Positions 8,114-17,320 are shown, numbered from the stretch's first letter. The stretch: 64,000 nucleotides of DNA from Oryzobacter faecalis (GCF_046764005.1 NZ_JBKOFW010000002.1:124001-188000); one strand, 5' to 3'. Numbers and translations: made by a program. Notes: generated from the sequence alone by a model not told the origin.

Positions 8114-8515
8114 TCACCCGTCGTCGCCGAGGCGGCGGTCCTCGTCGTCGCTCGGGAGCCGCCCGGTGCCGGAGTACCCGCCGAGCAGCTCGGCCATCGC
8201 GAGGTGCGGCCTGGCCTCGGCGTGGCGTCCCTGGCGCTGGAGGGTGCGGCCGAGGACGAGGTTGGCGTAGGCCTCGTCGGGGACGTCGGCGAGGATCGCG
8301 CGGACCACCCGCTCGGCCCGGTTCAGCTGGGCCGAGTGGTAGTAGGAGCGCGCGAGGAGCAGGCGCAGCTCGGTCGTGCCGTGGAGGGGCGGCTCGAGCG
8401 CGCTGTCGTCGACGAGCGACGACAGCGCCTCGGCGGCCGCCTGGTACTCGCCGTGCTCGAACAGGCCGCGGGCACGCTCGTAGCGCTCCGCCATGCTCGG
8501 CTGGGGAGAGGTCAT
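8114..8515 (-). CDS. Small tetratricopeptide-repeat protein
   Basis: About 133 residues. Three helical pairs resembling TPR units are visible: AERYERARGLFEHGEYQAAAEAL, LLLARSYYHSAQLNRAERVVRAIL and YANLVLGRTLQRQGRHAEARPHL. TPR proteins act as protein-binding scaffolds; no partner can be named. The start ATG at 8515 begins MTSPQPSMAERY; the very long upstream extension of the frame is shadow coding. It is transcribed divergently from the MFS transporter, with about 160 bases between them. Confidence 0.8.
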   Translation of the reverse strand: MTSPQPSMAERYERARGLFEHGEYQAAAEALSSLVDDSALEPPLHGTTELRLLLARSYYHSAQLNRAERVVRAILADVPDEAYANLVLGRTLQRQGRHAEARPHLAMAELLGGYSGTGRLPSDDEDRRLGDDG

Positions 8516-8672
8516 GGCCCGCACAACGCCACACGGCGCCCGCCTGTTCCGGTCGGCGGAGCAGGGGTCGAGGTGGTGTCCGACCCGATCCGGGTCGGGC
8601 GCCACCTCGAACCACCGACCGCGCGTGCCGTGGTCGCCGGGCGCCGGTCCGGCGGGAGAAGATCGGAGGGCG

Positions 8673-10136
8673 ATGAGCCAGCACGACCCGCAGCAGCAGC
8701 CGCCCGGCGACCCGGGCGGTCGTTCGGCGTCGCCCTCCACCGAGCCGGGCGGGCAGGCCCGCGCCCGCGTTGCCGCGGCCGGACGGGCTGCCGGACGAGC
8801 GGCCGGACGCGGTGGGCAGGCCGGTGTGCGGGCGGTCGGGCGGGGGGGTCGCCTCGCCGCCCGGCGCTTCCGGGCCTTCGTCGCCGCCGACGGCGCGAGC
8901 GACACCGGGCTGGCCCGGCTCACCGAGATGCACACGGTCAACGTCGCTGCGGACGCCGCCCTGACGATCTCCCTCGCCGGCACCGTGTTCGCCCTCCCCA
9001 CCGACGAGGCCCGCGGCCGCGTGGCCCTCTTCCTCCTCCTGACGATGGCGCCGTTCGTCCTCCTCGCACCGCTCGTCGGGCCCCTGCTCGACCGCTTCCG
9101 CCACGGCCGGCGCTGGGCGCTCGGCACGACCCTCGCCGTCCGGGCCTTCCTCAGCTGGGTCCTCGCGTCGGCCGTCGTCGAGGACAGCGCCTGGCTGTTC
9201 CCCGCCGCCCTCGGCTGCCTCGTCGCCAGCCGCTCGTACGCGGTGGCGCGGGCGGCGGCGGTCCCCAGGCTGCTGCCACGCCCGATCGGTCTCGTCACCG
9301 CCAACTCGCGCCTCACCATCGCCGGCCTCGTGGGCATGGTGATCGGCGGCGGGGTCGCCGGTGCCCTGAGCCGGATCGGGCCCGACTGGTCGCTCCGCTT
9401 CGCCTTCGCCGTCTACGTCGCGGCCACCGTGCTCGCCATCCGCCTGCCCCCGCGGGTCGACTCCACCGTGGGGGAGGTCGACGTCGACGGCACGCCGGTC
9501 GCCCACCAGCCAATGGGCTCCCCGGAGCGCGGGGTGCGCCGGATGCGGGCCCTGCCACGAGCGGTCCGCTACGTCCTGTGGGTCACCTGCGGGGCCCGCG
9601 TCCTGTCCGGCTTCCTCGTGCTCTTCCTCGCGTTCCTCATGCGCGAGCACCCGATCCCCGGATGGCAGGGACCCGTGGTCCTCGGGCTCGTCGCCGGTGC
9701 CGCCGGCATCGGCAACGCCCTCGGCTCCGTGGTGGGCAACTGGCGCCGCGCCCCGGCACCCGAGCTCATCGCCGGGCTCCTCGCCCTCCTGGCCATCGCC
9801 ACGGGCACCGTCACGGCGGCCCTGTACTCGATCTGGACGCTCGTCGTCCTCGGGCTCGTGGCCGGGGTCTTCAGCCAGCTCGCCAAGCTGTGCCTCGACG
9901 CGACGATCCAGCGCGACGTCGCCGAGCACACCCGCGCCCGGGTCTTCTCCTGGGCCGAGACGATCCTCCAGGCGTTCTGGGTGCTCGGCGGCGCCATCGG
10001 CATCGCGATCCCGCTCGACCCCGTCCTCGGCTTCACCCTCGTGACGGTGCTCGTCGTCCTCCTCGGCGCCGTCGCCGTGCGGTCGCGGCGGCTCGGTGCC
10101 GGCGCCGCCCCCCAGCCAGGGCCCGCCGCCTCGTGA
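8673..10136 (+). CDS. Major facilitator superfamily (MFS) transporter
   Basis: About 487 residues. A charged Gln/Pro/Gly-rich cytoplasmic N-terminus of roughly 60 residues is followed by about 12 hydrophobic segments with an LLDRFRHGRRWAL loop after the second or third, resembling the MFS loop 2-3 motif. The substrate is not evident; it looks like a drug/metabolite exporter-type MFS. A good ribosome binding site (GGAGGG) precedes the ATG at 8673. The stop overlaps the GTG of the TVP38 gene (GTGA), indicating translational coupling of two membrane proteins. Confidence 0.85.
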   Translation: MSQHDPQQQPPGDPGGRSASPSTEPGGQARARVAAAGRAAGRAAGRGGQAGVRAVGRGGRLAARRFRAFVAADGASDTGLARLTEMHTVNVAADAALTISLAGTVFALPTDEARGRVALFLLLTMAPFVLLAPLVGPLLDRFRHGRRWALGTTLAVRAFLSWVLASAVVEDSAWLFPAALGCLVASRSYAVARAAAVPRLLPRPIGLVTANSRLTIAGLVGMVIGGGVAGALSRIGPDWSLRFAFAVYVAATVLAIRLPPRVDSTVGEVDVDGTPVAHQPMGSPERGVRRMRALPRAVRYVLWVTCGARVLSGFLVLFLAFLMREHPIPGWQGPVVLGLVAGAAGIGNALGSVVGNWRRAPAPELIAGLLALLAIATGTVTAALYSIWTLVVLGLVAGVFSQLAKLCLDATIQRDVAEHTRARVFSWAETILQAFWVLGGAIGIAIPLDPVLGFTLVTVLVVLLGAVAVRSRRLGAGAAPQPGPAAS

Positions 10137-10789
10137 CCCGCCCCGTCCTGCGCCTCGTCCTCCTCGTCGGGGCGGTCGCCGCGGGGGGTGTCCTCGCCTG
10201 GGCGCTCCTCGGCGAGGACCTGTCCGTCGTCCGCCGGGCCGTCGACGACGCGGGACCGTGGGGCGCCCTCGTCTTCGTCGCCCTCCACGTCGTCCTCTCC
10301 CTCGTGCCGGTGCCGCGCAGTCTGCTCGCTGTCATCGCCGGAGCCCTGTTCGGGGTCGCCGCCGGCATCGCGCTGTCCGTCCTCGCCTCGGTCCTCAGCG
10401 CCGCCGTCACCTTCGCGATCGGCCGACGGGTGGGGAGGGAGGCCGTCGCGCGCCTCACCGGACCCCGGGTCGAGCGCGTCGAGCGCCTCCTGCGCGACCG
10501 GGGCCTGGTCGCCGTCCTCGCGGCCCGGCTGACGCCGGTGGCGCCTTTCGTCGTCACGAACTACGGGTCGGGGATGAGCAGCGTGCGCACCCGCGACTAC
10601 GCGCTCGGCACGATCGTCGGCGTCGTGCCCGGGTCGGTCGCCTGGGCGACGGTGGGTGGCGCCGCCGGCCGCGAGCCCGGTGCCCTCCTCTGGGGAGTGA
10701 CCGTGGTCGTCGTCCTGCTCGTCGTGGCCACCCTGGTGGGCCGACGGCTCCGCACGGTGCGGCGGCCGTCCCCTCGGTCGCGCCCGTGA
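10133..10789 (+). CDS. TVP38/TMEM64 (VTT domain, DedA-like) membrane protein
   Basis: About 218 residues with five or six membrane segments. It carries the VTT-domain pattern: LVPVPRSLLAVIAGALFG, then FAIGRRVGREAV, LTPVAPFVVTNYGSG and GTIVGVVPGSVAWATVG. This superfamily includes phospholipid scramblase/flippase-like and undecaprenyl-phosphate recycling proteins; the exact role of bacterial TVP38 members is not settled. The GTG start overlaps the MFS stop codon. A hairpin follows the gene. Confidence 0.88.
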   Translation: MTRPVLRLVLLVGAVAAGGVLAWALLGEDLSVVRRAVDDAGPWGALVFVALHVVLSLVPVPRSLLAVIAGALFGVAAGIALSVLASVLSAAVTFAIGRRVGREAVARLTGPRVERVERLLRDRGLVAVLAARLTPVAPFVVTNYGSGMSSVRTRDYALGTIVGVVPGSVAWATVGGAAGREPGALLWGVTVVVVLLVVATLVGRRLRTVRRPSPRSRP

Positions 10790-10819
10790 GCCCGCTCCCG
10801 GTCCCCCGCGTGCCGGTCC

Positions 10820-10839
10820 GGCCCCGCAGGAGCGGGGCC
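10820..10839. terminator. Hairpin between convergent genes
   Basis: A perfect 8-bp GC stem (10820-10827 with 10832-10839, loop AGGA) lies between the TVP38 and DUF808 genes, which converge. It has no T run, as is usual in high-GC actinobacteria, and could end both transcripts. Confidence 0.5.
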
Positions 10840-10843
10840 GCGG

Positions 10844-11785
10844 TCAGTGCGCCGCGACGTCCTCGTCCGACCCGGATCGGGCCTTCTTCACCGCGGTGAG
10901 CACCGCGACGACGACCGCCCCGACGGCCAGCCCGATGACGGCGGAGGCCGCCGTGTTGACGACCCAGCCGAGCGCGCCGCCCCCCACGGCCTCCTCCCAG
11001 TGGTGGACGGTCTCGTAGAGCCAGTGCCAGCCGAGCTCGTCGACCCCGACGAGGAGGATGTGCCCGCCGACCCACAGCATCGCGACGATGCCGACCGTCG
11101 ACAGGAACGCGAGCAGCTTCGGCATCCCCGCGACGAGGCCGCGCCCGACCGCCCTGGCCGCGCCGGACTCGCGCCGGCTCATCGCCAGCCCGATGTCGTC
11201 CATCTTCACGATGAGCGCCACCACCCCGTAGACGAGCACGGTGATCGCGACGGCGACGACGACGAGGATCACGGCACGCGAGACGAACGGCTCGTCCTCC
11301 ACCTCGTTGAGCGCGATGACCATGATCTCGGCGGAGAGGATGAAGTCGGTGCGGATGGCGCCGCTCACCATCGTCTTCTCGTGGTCGGCGTCGTCGTCGA
11401 CCGCCGCGGGCGTCACCTCGTGCTCGTGACCGGAGACCTTCTCCCAGATCTTCTCGGCGCCCTCGTAGCAGAGGTAGGTGCCACCGACCATGAGGATCGG
11501 GGTGAGCGCCCACGGCAGGAACTGCGAGAGCAGGAGCGCGGCCGGGAGGATGACGAGCAGCTTGTTGCGCAGCGAGCCCACGGCGATGCGGCGGATGATC
11601 GGCAGCTCGCGGTCGGCGGTGAAGCCCTGGACGTAGCGCGGGGTGACGGCCGTGTCGTCGACGACGACCCCGGCGGCCTTGGCGCTCGCCCGGCCCGCCG
11701 CGGCGCCGACGTCGTCGATCGACGAGGCCGCCAGCTTCGCGAGCGCGGCGATGTCGTCGAGGAGGGCGACGAGTCCACCAGCCAT
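10844..11785 (-). CDS. DUF808 family membrane protein (YedI-like)
   Basis: About 313 residues. The typical DUF808 start MAGGLVALLDDIAALAK is followed by SSIDDVGAAAGRASAKAAGVVVDDTAVTPRYV, the strongly conserved family block, and then six or so membrane segments. The central loop is acidic (VDDDADHEKT). The family is a bacterial inner membrane protein of unknown function. GGAGG precedes the ATG at 11785, which supports that start over the longer frame beginning at 11854. Confidence 0.9.
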   Translation of the reverse strand: MAGGLVALLDDIAALAKLAASSIDDVGAAAGRASAKAAGVVVDDTAVTPRYVQGFTADRELPIIRRIAVGSLRNKLLVILPAALLLSQFLPWALTPILMVGGTYLCYEGAEKIWEKVSGHEHEVTPAAVDDDADHEKTMVSGAIRTDFILSAEIMVIALNEVEDEPFVSRAVILVVVAVAITVLVYGVVALIVKMDDIGLAMSRRESGAARAVGRGLVAGMPKLLAFLSTVGIVAMLWVGGHILLVGVDELGWHWLYETVHHWEEAVGGGALGWVVNTAASAVIGLAVGAVVVAVLTAVKKARSGSDEDVAAH

Positions 11786-11897
11786 CGAGGTCCTCCGGGA
11801 GTCGTGGGTGCGGGGCGCGGGGTCGGCGTCCCGGTGAGCGGCGTGGGTGCTCACGCTAGCGGGGAACGCGCTCGTGGGCGGCGGCGTGCCCGCGGCG

Positions 11898-13112
11898 TCA
11901 GGTCAGGGAGTCGAGCCGGCGGGTGAGGAAGGCGATCTCGGCCGGGTTGCCGGCGAGGGTGCGCGCCCGGTCGTAGGCGGCCGCGGCCTCGTCGGCGCGA
12001 CCCAGCCGGCGGAGCAGGTCGGCGCGGGTCGCGTGGAACGGGTGGTAGCCGTCGAGGGCGCCGGCCAACCGCTCGACCTCCGCCAGCGCCGCCTCCGGAC
12101 CGGCGACCTCGGCGAGCGCGACGGCCCGGTTGAGGGCGACCACCGGCGTGGGGGTCGCGAGGACGAGGCGGTCGTAGAGGGCGAGCACCTGGTCCCACGC
12201 GGTGTCGGTCGCGGCCGGGGCGTCGGTGTGGACCGCGTTGACCGCCGCGAGGAGCTGGTAGTGGCCGGGACGGTTGCGCCGCAAGCACTCCCGCACGAGG
12301 GCGTGCCCCTCGGCGATCCGCTCCCGGTCCCACAGCGAGCGGTCCTGCTCGTCGAGGGTGACGAGCACCCCGGCGGCGTCCACGCGGGCGCGGCGGCGGG
12401 CGTCGGTGAGGAGCATGAGCGCGAGGAGCCCGGCGACCTCCTCCTCGTCGGGCATCAGCTCGCGCAGCACGCGGCCGAGCCGGATGGCCTCGTCGCAGAG
12501 GTCGGTGCGCACGGCGGCCCCGCCCGAGCCCGGGAGGTGGCCCTCGGTGAAGACGAGGTAGACGACGGCGAGGACGCCGGAGAGCCGCTCGGGCAGCTCG
12601 TGGTCCCGGGGCACGCGGTAGGGGATGTTCGCGGCGGCGATCTTGCGCTTGGCGCGGGTGATCCGCTGGGCCATCGTCCGCTCGGGGACGAGGAAGGCGT
12701 CGGCGACCTCGGGCACGGTGAGCCCGCCGAGCAGGCGGAGGGTGAGGGCAACCCGGGCCTCGGGCGCCAGCGCCGGGTGGCAGCAGGTGAACAGGAGCCG
12801 GAGCCGTTCGTCGACGACCGACGTGACGGGTGCCCCGGGGTCCTCGGGGGCGGTGAGCACCTCGGCCTCCTCGTGCCGCGACCGGCGGGTGGACTCCCGC
12901 CGCAGCCGGTCGAGGGCGCGGTTGCGCGCGACGACGGTGAGCCAGCCCCCCGGGTTCGGCGGGACACCCTGGGTGGGCCAGCGGCGGAGCGCCTCGACGA
13001 ACGCCTCCTGGGCCATCTCCTCGGCGAGGTCGAGGTCGCGGAACCGGGCGGTGAGCGAGGCGACGACCCGGCCGAACTCGGCCCGGAACACCGCCTCGAC
13101 CTCCGCCGTCAC
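11898..13112 (-). CDS. ECF42-type RNA polymerase sigma factor with C-terminal extension (DUF6596)
   Basis: About 404 residues, twice the usual ECF length. Sigma region 2 (FGRVVASLTARFRDLDLAEEMAQEAFVEALRRWP, NPGGWLTVVARNRALDRLRRE) and region 4 (LTLRLLGGLTVPEVADAFLVPERTMAQRITRAKRKI) are followed by a ~200-residue helical TPR-like domain with LLLTDARRRAR and AVNAVHTDAPA, characteristic of ECF42. These sigma factors are usually encoded with a YCII/DGPF protein, as here, where the YCII gene ends seven bases upstream. The C-terminal domain, not an anti-sigma factor, is thought to control activity. The GTG at 13112 begins TAEVEAVFR. Confidence 0.92.
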   Translation of the reverse strand: MTAEVEAVFRAEFGRVVASLTARFRDLDLAEEMAQEAFVEALRRWPTQGVPPNPGGWLTVVARNRALDRLRRESTRRSRHEEAEVLTAPEDPGAPVTSVVDERLRLLFTCCHPALAPEARVALTLRLLGGLTVPEVADAFLVPERTMAQRITRAKRKIAAANIPYRVPRDHELPERLSGVLAVVYLVFTEGHLPGSGGAAVRTDLCDEAIRLGRVLRELMPDEEEVAGLLALMLLTDARRRARVDAAGVLVTLDEQDRSLWDRERIAEGHALVRECLRRNRPGHYQLLAAVNAVHTDAPAATDTAWDQVLALYDRLVLATPTPVVALNRAVALAEVAGPEAALAEVERLAGALDGYHPFHATRADLLRRLGRADEAAAAYDRARTLAGNPAEIAFLTRRLDSLT

Positions 13113-13119
13113 GGTGTGG

Positions 13120-13479
13120 TCACTCGCCGTGGAAGGGCCGGACCTCGACCTTGCCGCGGCAGGCCCTCGACCCGCGGGCCGCGATCTCGAGCGCGGCGTC
13201 GAGGTCGGGGGCCTCGATGACCCAGAAGCCGCCGATCTGCTCCTTGGCCTCGCTGTAGGGCCCGTCGGTCGTGACGACCTGGTCACCCTGGCCGTCGACC
13301 ACGGTGGCGGTCGACGGGTTGTGCAGGCCGCCGGCGAAGACCCAGCTGCCGCTGGCCTGCAGCTCCTCGTTGAACGCGCCGGTGTCGGCGTAGGCCTGGT
13401 CGCGCTCGGCCTCGTCGGGGTAGATGTCCTCGGGGGTGGCGTCCTTGTCGTGCCACACGGACAGCAGGTACTGCGTCAT
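13120..13479 (-). CDS. YCII family (DGPF-domain) protein
   Basis: About 119 residues, full length. It shows the YCII fold markers MTQYLLSVWHD at the N-terminus, the DGPYSEAKEQIGGFWVIEAPDLDAAL block (the DGPF-like motif) and the VEVRPF ending. The ATG is preceded by a strong AAGGAGA. It is the first gene of a two-gene unit with the ECF42 sigma factor. YCII proteins are usual genomic partners of ECF42 and ECF41-like sigma factors, and a sensing or enzymatic role is assumed but not proven. Confidence 0.92.
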   Translation of the reverse strand: MTQYLLSVWHDKDATPEDIYPDEAERDQAYADTGAFNEELQASGSWVFAGGLHNPSTATVVDGQGDQVVTTDGPYSEAKEQIGGFWVIEAPDLDAALEIAARGSRACRGKVEVRPFHGE

Positions 13480-13595
13480 GACGTCTCTCCTTGCAGGTGG
13501 TGGACGGCGGCCGGGTGCCTCGCCCTCACCCTCTCCACGAACGGGGTGGGTCGGATGCGACAGCCGGTCCGCAACGTTCTCCGGAGGCTTCGGGC

Positions 13596-14378
13596 TCAGC
13601 CCTGCGGGCGGCCGTCGGGGAGCCCGCGGGGCCAGCGGGTGATGGTCAGCGTCCCGGTGTCGGCGACCTCCGTGGCGACCTCGACGAGCTTGCGGTTCGC
13701 GTCCTGGCTCGCCACGCGCAGGACGTCAAAGGCCTGCTCGCGGGTGAGCCGGTGCTGCTGCATGAGGATGCCCATCGCGACGCCGATCTCGCGGTTGGAC
13801 TCCAGGGCCCGGCGCAGGTTCTCGGCGCGGTCCCGGGCGACCAGGGCGGTGACGAGGAGGGACCCGTGCGTCGCGAGGACGAGCCCCGTCCCGATGTCGC
13901 GCCGGCCGAACGCAGCCCGCCGGCGCGAGAAGACGTTGAGGCAGGCGATGGCGCCGGAGTCGTCGAGGAGGGTCAGCCGGTAGGCGAGGACGCTGCGGAA
14001 CCCCGTCGCGGCATGCGCGCGGTGCCCCCACTCCGGCCACCGCTCGTCGCGCTCGACGTCGTCGGTGACGTAGACGTTGTCGTCGAGGACGGCGTCGACG
14101 CAGGGTCCGGACCCGATCTCGTACTGGAGTGCGTCGGCGCGCTCGGCGTCCTCCCCGGTCGAGGCCTCGGTGCTGAACTTCCCGCCGCGCAGCACGGTGA
14201 GGCTGGCGGCGTCGGCGCCGGGCAGGCGCTCGACGGTCGCGGTGACGAGGGCGGTGAGGGGCTCGTCACGGCTGAGGGAGGCCCGGACGGCGACGAGCTC
14301 CATCGCCTCCGCGAGGCGGACGAGGTCGTCGCTCGTCGGCGTGCGGCCGTCGGGGTCGGAGGGGAGGGCGTCGGGCAC
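13596..14378 (-). CDS. GAF-ANTAR domain RNA-binding antiterminator-type regulator
   Basis: About 260 residues. A GAF sensor domain occupies roughly residues 30-170 (GADAASLTVLRGGKF, EIGSGPCVDAVL, FRSVLAYRLTL, GAIACLNVFS). A C-terminal ANTAR helix bundle follows (LESNREIGVAMGILMQQHRLTREQAFDVLRVASQDANRKL). ANTAR domains bind tandem hairpins in nascent RNA and prevent termination. The GTG start at 14378 has AGGAGG about 10 bases upstream. It stands alone on its strand, so targets are probably elsewhere. A second GAF-ANTAR protein is encoded at 55714-56490. Confidence 0.88.
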   Translation of the reverse strand: MPDALPSDPDGRTPTSDDLVRLAEAMELVAVRASLSRDEPLTALVTATVERLPGADAASLTVLRGGKFSTEASTGEDAERADALQYEIGSGPCVDAVLDDNVYVTDDVERDERWPEWGHRAHAATGFRSVLAYRLTLLDDSGAIACLNVFSRRRAAFGRRDIGTGLVLATHGSLLVTALVARDRAENLRRALESNREIGVAMGILMQQHRLTREQAFDVLRVASQDANRKLVEVATEVADTGTLTITRWPRGLPDGRPQG

Positions 14379-14496
14379 GGTCGTGGACCTCCTGCGAGGA
14401 CGAACACCGGGGGGTGCGACGAGTATGCACCGGGGCGGCCGGGGCGGGGCGCGCACGCCCACCGCGGACCCCTGGGGGCGCGATCGAGGTCGCCGG

Positions 14497-14799
14497 TCAG
14501 GCCTCACGCGCTCCGGCACCGGCGAGGCGCCGGATCTCGGCGCAGACCTCGTCGACCGAGGCGTACGAGCGGGTCCGGGAGAGCGCGGCGACGCGGCACG
14601 CCAGCCGGACCGGGCGGCGGCCGCCGAGGAGGTGGGCGAGGAGGTCGTCCTGCTGGGTCGGGAACGGGTGGTCGGCGAGGGCGGCGCGCAGGGCGGCGAG
14701 GTCGGACTCGAGGTCGGCGGGGCTGTCGGGGCCGGCGACGACCGCAGCCCCCACCGTGGGCCGGGCGCTCAGGGGCGGTCGGTCGCTCGTCCGGGCCAT
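14497..14799 (-). CDS. DUF2795-like small protein
   Basis: About 100 residues, without membrane segments. The centre has LRAALADHPFPTQQDDLLAHLLGGRRPVRLACRVAAL, which resembles the DUF2795 pattern of a YPATKxDLxxxA segment followed by a helix, and the end has SYASVDEVCAEIRRL, seen in the same family. Function unknown; DUF2795 proteins are small and frequent in actinobacteria. GAGGAGGT precedes the ATG by a suitable distance. Confidence 0.7.
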   Translation of the reverse strand: MARTSDRPPLSARPTVGAAVVAGPDSPADLESDLAALRAALADHPFPTQQDDLLAHLLGGRRPVRLACRVAALSRTRSYASVDEVCAEIRRLAGAGAREA

Positions 14800-15049
14800 C
14801 TGCGGACCTCCTCGTCCCCTGGGCCGACCGCCGGTGACGGCCGTCCTGCCCGCGACTCTCCCACGTACCCGGCGCCGGTGGGGGCCAAACGTGCAGGTCG
14901 ACGGCGTGGGGCCGACCGCAGGCGCCGAGGCCGCCCGGATCGCCCCGTCGCGCGCGTCCCAACCGGCCCTTCGCGTCGGCTACGGTCGAGCCAGCCCGTG
15001 AGGGTCACCCGGTCCGACAGCGCGCCGATCCCGTCCGAAAGGGACGTCC

Positions 15050-15880
15050 ATGGCGCAGCCCCGTTCCGATCCGACCCCGACGCTCGCCTTCGCGCACGTC
15101 GCCGACGAGCTCGACACCGTCATCGAGCCGCTGGCCGTCGAGCTCGCCGCCCTCCCGGCCGCGGACCCGCGGCGGGCACCCCTCCTCGAGCGCATCGTCC
15201 TCAACGCCGTCCCCCTGGCCGACACGGCGGCCCGCCGGTACCGCAACCGCGGCATCGAGACCGACGACCTCGTCCAGGTCGCGCGTACCGCCCTCGTCAA
15301 GGCCGCCCACCGATACCGCCCCGGCGCCGGACCGGGGTTCGCAGCCTTCGCGACCCCGACGATCACCGGCGAGCTCAAGCGGTGGTTCCGCGACCACGGC
15401 TGGGCGGTCCGTCCCCCGCGCCGCGTGCAGGAGCTGCGAGCCCTCCTCGTCGTGGAGGAGGAGCGGCTCCAGCACCGGCTGGGGCGCGCGCCCCTCGACG
15501 ACGAGCTCGCCGACAGCCTCGGGGTCACCGTCGCCGAGGTCATCGACGCCCGCCGGGGGGCTGCGGCCTACCACGCGACGTCCCTGGACGACGCCTCCGA
15601 GGGCGGCTCGAGCCTCGCGGACCTCCTCCTCGTCGTCGACTGCCCGGCATCGGCCCTGGTCACCCGCGACGCGCTGCGCCGGGCGGTCGCCGTGCTGCCC
15701 GAACGCCAGCGCCTGGTCCTGCGCCTGCGCTTCGTCGACGAGCTGACCCAGAGCGAGATCGCCGAGCGCATCGGGGTCAGCCAGATGCAGGTGTCACGGA
15801 TCCTGCGAGCGGTCCTGGACCGCCTGCGCGGCGACCTCGAGGACGGCCTCGAACCGGACGTCGACGGGTCCGCCGCGTAG
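15050..15880 (+). CDS. SigB/SigF-type alternative sigma factor (sigma-70 group 3)
   Basis: About 276 residues with regions 2, 3 and 4. Region 2: LADTAARRYRNRGIETDDLVQVARTALVKAAHRYRP and FAAFATPTITGELKRWFRDHGWAVRPPRR. Region 3: LGRAPLDDELADSLGVTVAEV. Region 4: LPERQRLVLRLRFVDELTQSEIAERIGVSQMQVSRIL. This is the SigB/F/G group used for stress or developmental responses and usually held by an RsbW-like anti-sigma factor. No anti-sigma gene adjoins; the nearest RsbW-like gene in the window is at 4723-5241. A purine-rich GAAAGGGA lies upstream of the ATG. Confidence 0.92.
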   Translation: MAQPRSDPTPTLAFAHVADELDTVIEPLAVELAALPAADPRRAPLLERIVLNAVPLADTAARRYRNRGIETDDLVQVARTALVKAAHRYRPGAGPGFAAFATPTITGELKRWFRDHGWAVRPPRRVQELRALLVVEEERLQHRLGRAPLDDELADSLGVTVAEVIDARRGAAAYHATSLDDASEGGSSLADLLLVVDCPASALVTRDALRRAVAVLPERQRLVLRLRFVDELTQSEIAERIGVSQMQVSRILRAVLDRLRGDLEDGLEPDVDGSAA

Positions 15881-15949
15881 TCACGGGACCGGCCGGACCG
15901 GTGGGGGCCGGTTGTCCGCGAGCCGTGGGCGGGGAGCGGGTGCGCGCGG

Positions 15950-15955
15950 TACCGT
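15950..15955 (+). promoter_or_regulatory. Candidate -10 box (TACCGT), leaderless start
   Basis: TACCGT lies seven bases before the ATG at 15963 of the serine hydrolase gene, with no Shine-Dalgarno between them. Confidence 0.4.
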
Positions 15956-15962
15956 CCCGCCC

Positions 15963-17306
15963 ATGCGTGTGTTCCTCCGCGTCGTGGCGGTGCTGCTCGT
16001 CCTCGTCATCGCGGCCGGCATCGGGGGGTACTTCTACGCGAAGCCGCTGCTCCTCACGGGCACGGGGTACGCCGCGCACAACGCCTGCGCGGTGACCATG
16101 GTGGCCGGGCGCGACGACCCCGACACCGACCTGCCCCCCAACCCGCTCGTGCCGTACCTCACCGGCTACGTCAACGAGGCCGGTCGGTCGGCGACCTCGC
16201 AGGTCCTCCTCTCGCTGGCGACCCAGAAGGCCTGGTACACCAAGGGGTTCGGCTGCACGGTCGCCGCCGAGCGCCCCAGCCTGACCGCCGCGACGAAGGT
16301 CGAGGGCGACCTCAACCCGTTCTCGGCCGCCGTCCGCCCCGAGATGACGCCGCAGGTCACCGAGGCCATCGCCCGCGCCTTCGGCGACGACCTCACCAAC
16401 GCCCGCAAGGACTCCCTCGGGACCCGCGCGGTCGTCGTGGTCCGCGACGGGCAGCTCGTCGGCGAGCGCTACGCGCCGGGCTTCTCCGTCGGCACGCCGC
16501 AGCTCGGGTGGTCGATGGCCAAGTCGGTGACCAACCTCCTCGTGGGGCGGTACGCGCTCGACGGCCGGGTCGCCGTCGACGAGTCCGGGCTGCGGGAGGA
16601 CTGGACCGACGAGCGCCGCACCATCACCGTCGACCAGCTGATGCGGATGACGAGCGGCCTCACCTGGGACGAGACCTACGCCCTGGGCACGCCGATCACC
16701 CAGATGCTCTACGCCGAGGAGGACATGGCGGGCTACGCGGCGAAGCAGCCGCTGGCGCACCGCCCCGGCACCTACCAGCAGTACTCGAGCGGGTCCACGA
16801 ACATCCTGTGCGGCGTGCTGTCCGACCTCACCGACGTCGCCGACTCCGACTTCCCGCGCCGCGACCTCTTCACCCCGCTCGGGCTGACCTCGGCCACGTG
16901 GGAGGTCGACGCCGTCGGCACGCCGGTGTGCAGCTCGTACCTGTGGGCGACCCCGCGCGAGTGGGCCGCGATCGGGCAGTTCGCCCTCCAGGACGGCGAG
17001 TGGGCCGGTGACCGCCTCCTCCCCGAGGGCTGGATGGCGCAGTCGACGACCCCGACGACGGTCGCCCGGAGCGAGGAGGAGGGCTACGCCGCCGGCTGGT
17101 GGACCAACACGAAGGCCGACGGGTCGGTGCTCGACCCGGCGCTGCCCGCCGACGCCTACTGGGCCCAGGGCCACGACGGCCAGCGCCTCTACGTCGTCCC
17201 GTCGGAGCGGCTCGTCGTCGTGCGGCTCGGGTTCACCCCGGAGGAGACCGACCTGCGCACCGAACGGCTCGTCGGCGACCTCGTCGCGGCGTTCAAGGAG
17301 GGGTGA
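15963..17306 (+). CDS. Membrane-anchored serine hydrolase of the beta-lactamase (class C/PBP-like) fold
   Basis: About 447 residues. An N-terminal membrane segment (VFLRVVAVLLVLVIAAGIGGYF) should place the enzyme outside the membrane, either anchored or released. Then comes a PF00144-type domain: VVVVRDGQLVGERYAPG, catalytic SxxK in LGWSMAKSVTN around residue 180, TVDQLMRMTSGLTWDE, the YSSGSTN block that supplies the tyrosine, and GHDGQRLYVVP standing for the KTG/HxG element. The family includes class C beta-lactamases, esterases, DD-peptidases and 6-aminohexanoate-oligomer hydrolases; the layout resembles the last group, but the substrate is unknown. The start follows a candidate -10 box. 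Confidence 0.88.
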   Translation: MRVFLRVVAVLLVLVIAAGIGGYFYAKPLLLTGTGYAAHNACAVTMVAGRDDPDTDLPPNPLVPYLTGYVNEAGRSATSQVLLSLATQKAWYTKGFGCTVAAERPSLTAATKVEGDLNPFSAAVRPEMTPQVTEAIARAFGDDLTNARKDSLGTRAVVVVRDGQLVGERYAPGFSVGTPQLGWSMAKSVTNLLVGRYALDGRVAVDESGLREDWTDERRTITVDQLMRMTSGLTWDETYALGTPITQMLYAEEDMAGYAAKQPLAHRPGTYQQYSSGSTNILCGVLSDLTDVADSDFPRRDLFTPLGLTSATWEVDAVGTPVCSSYLWATPREWAAIGQFALQDGEWAGDRLLPEGWMAQSTTPTTVARSEEEGYAAGWWTNTKADGSVLDPALPADAYWAQGHDGQRLYVVPSERLVVVRLGFTPEETDLRTERLVGDLVAAFKEG

Positions 17307-17320
17307 CGCCCGCGGGCGGC

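Noticed and set aside
15963..17306. True class C beta-lactamase
   Set aside because: The fold and SxxK are present, but the layout and membrane anchor fit generic serine hydrolases as well; no resistance context.
17307..17318. CGCCCGCGGGCG as a terminator
   Set aside because: A 12-base palindrome without a loop of at least three bases; it cannot form a useful hairpin.
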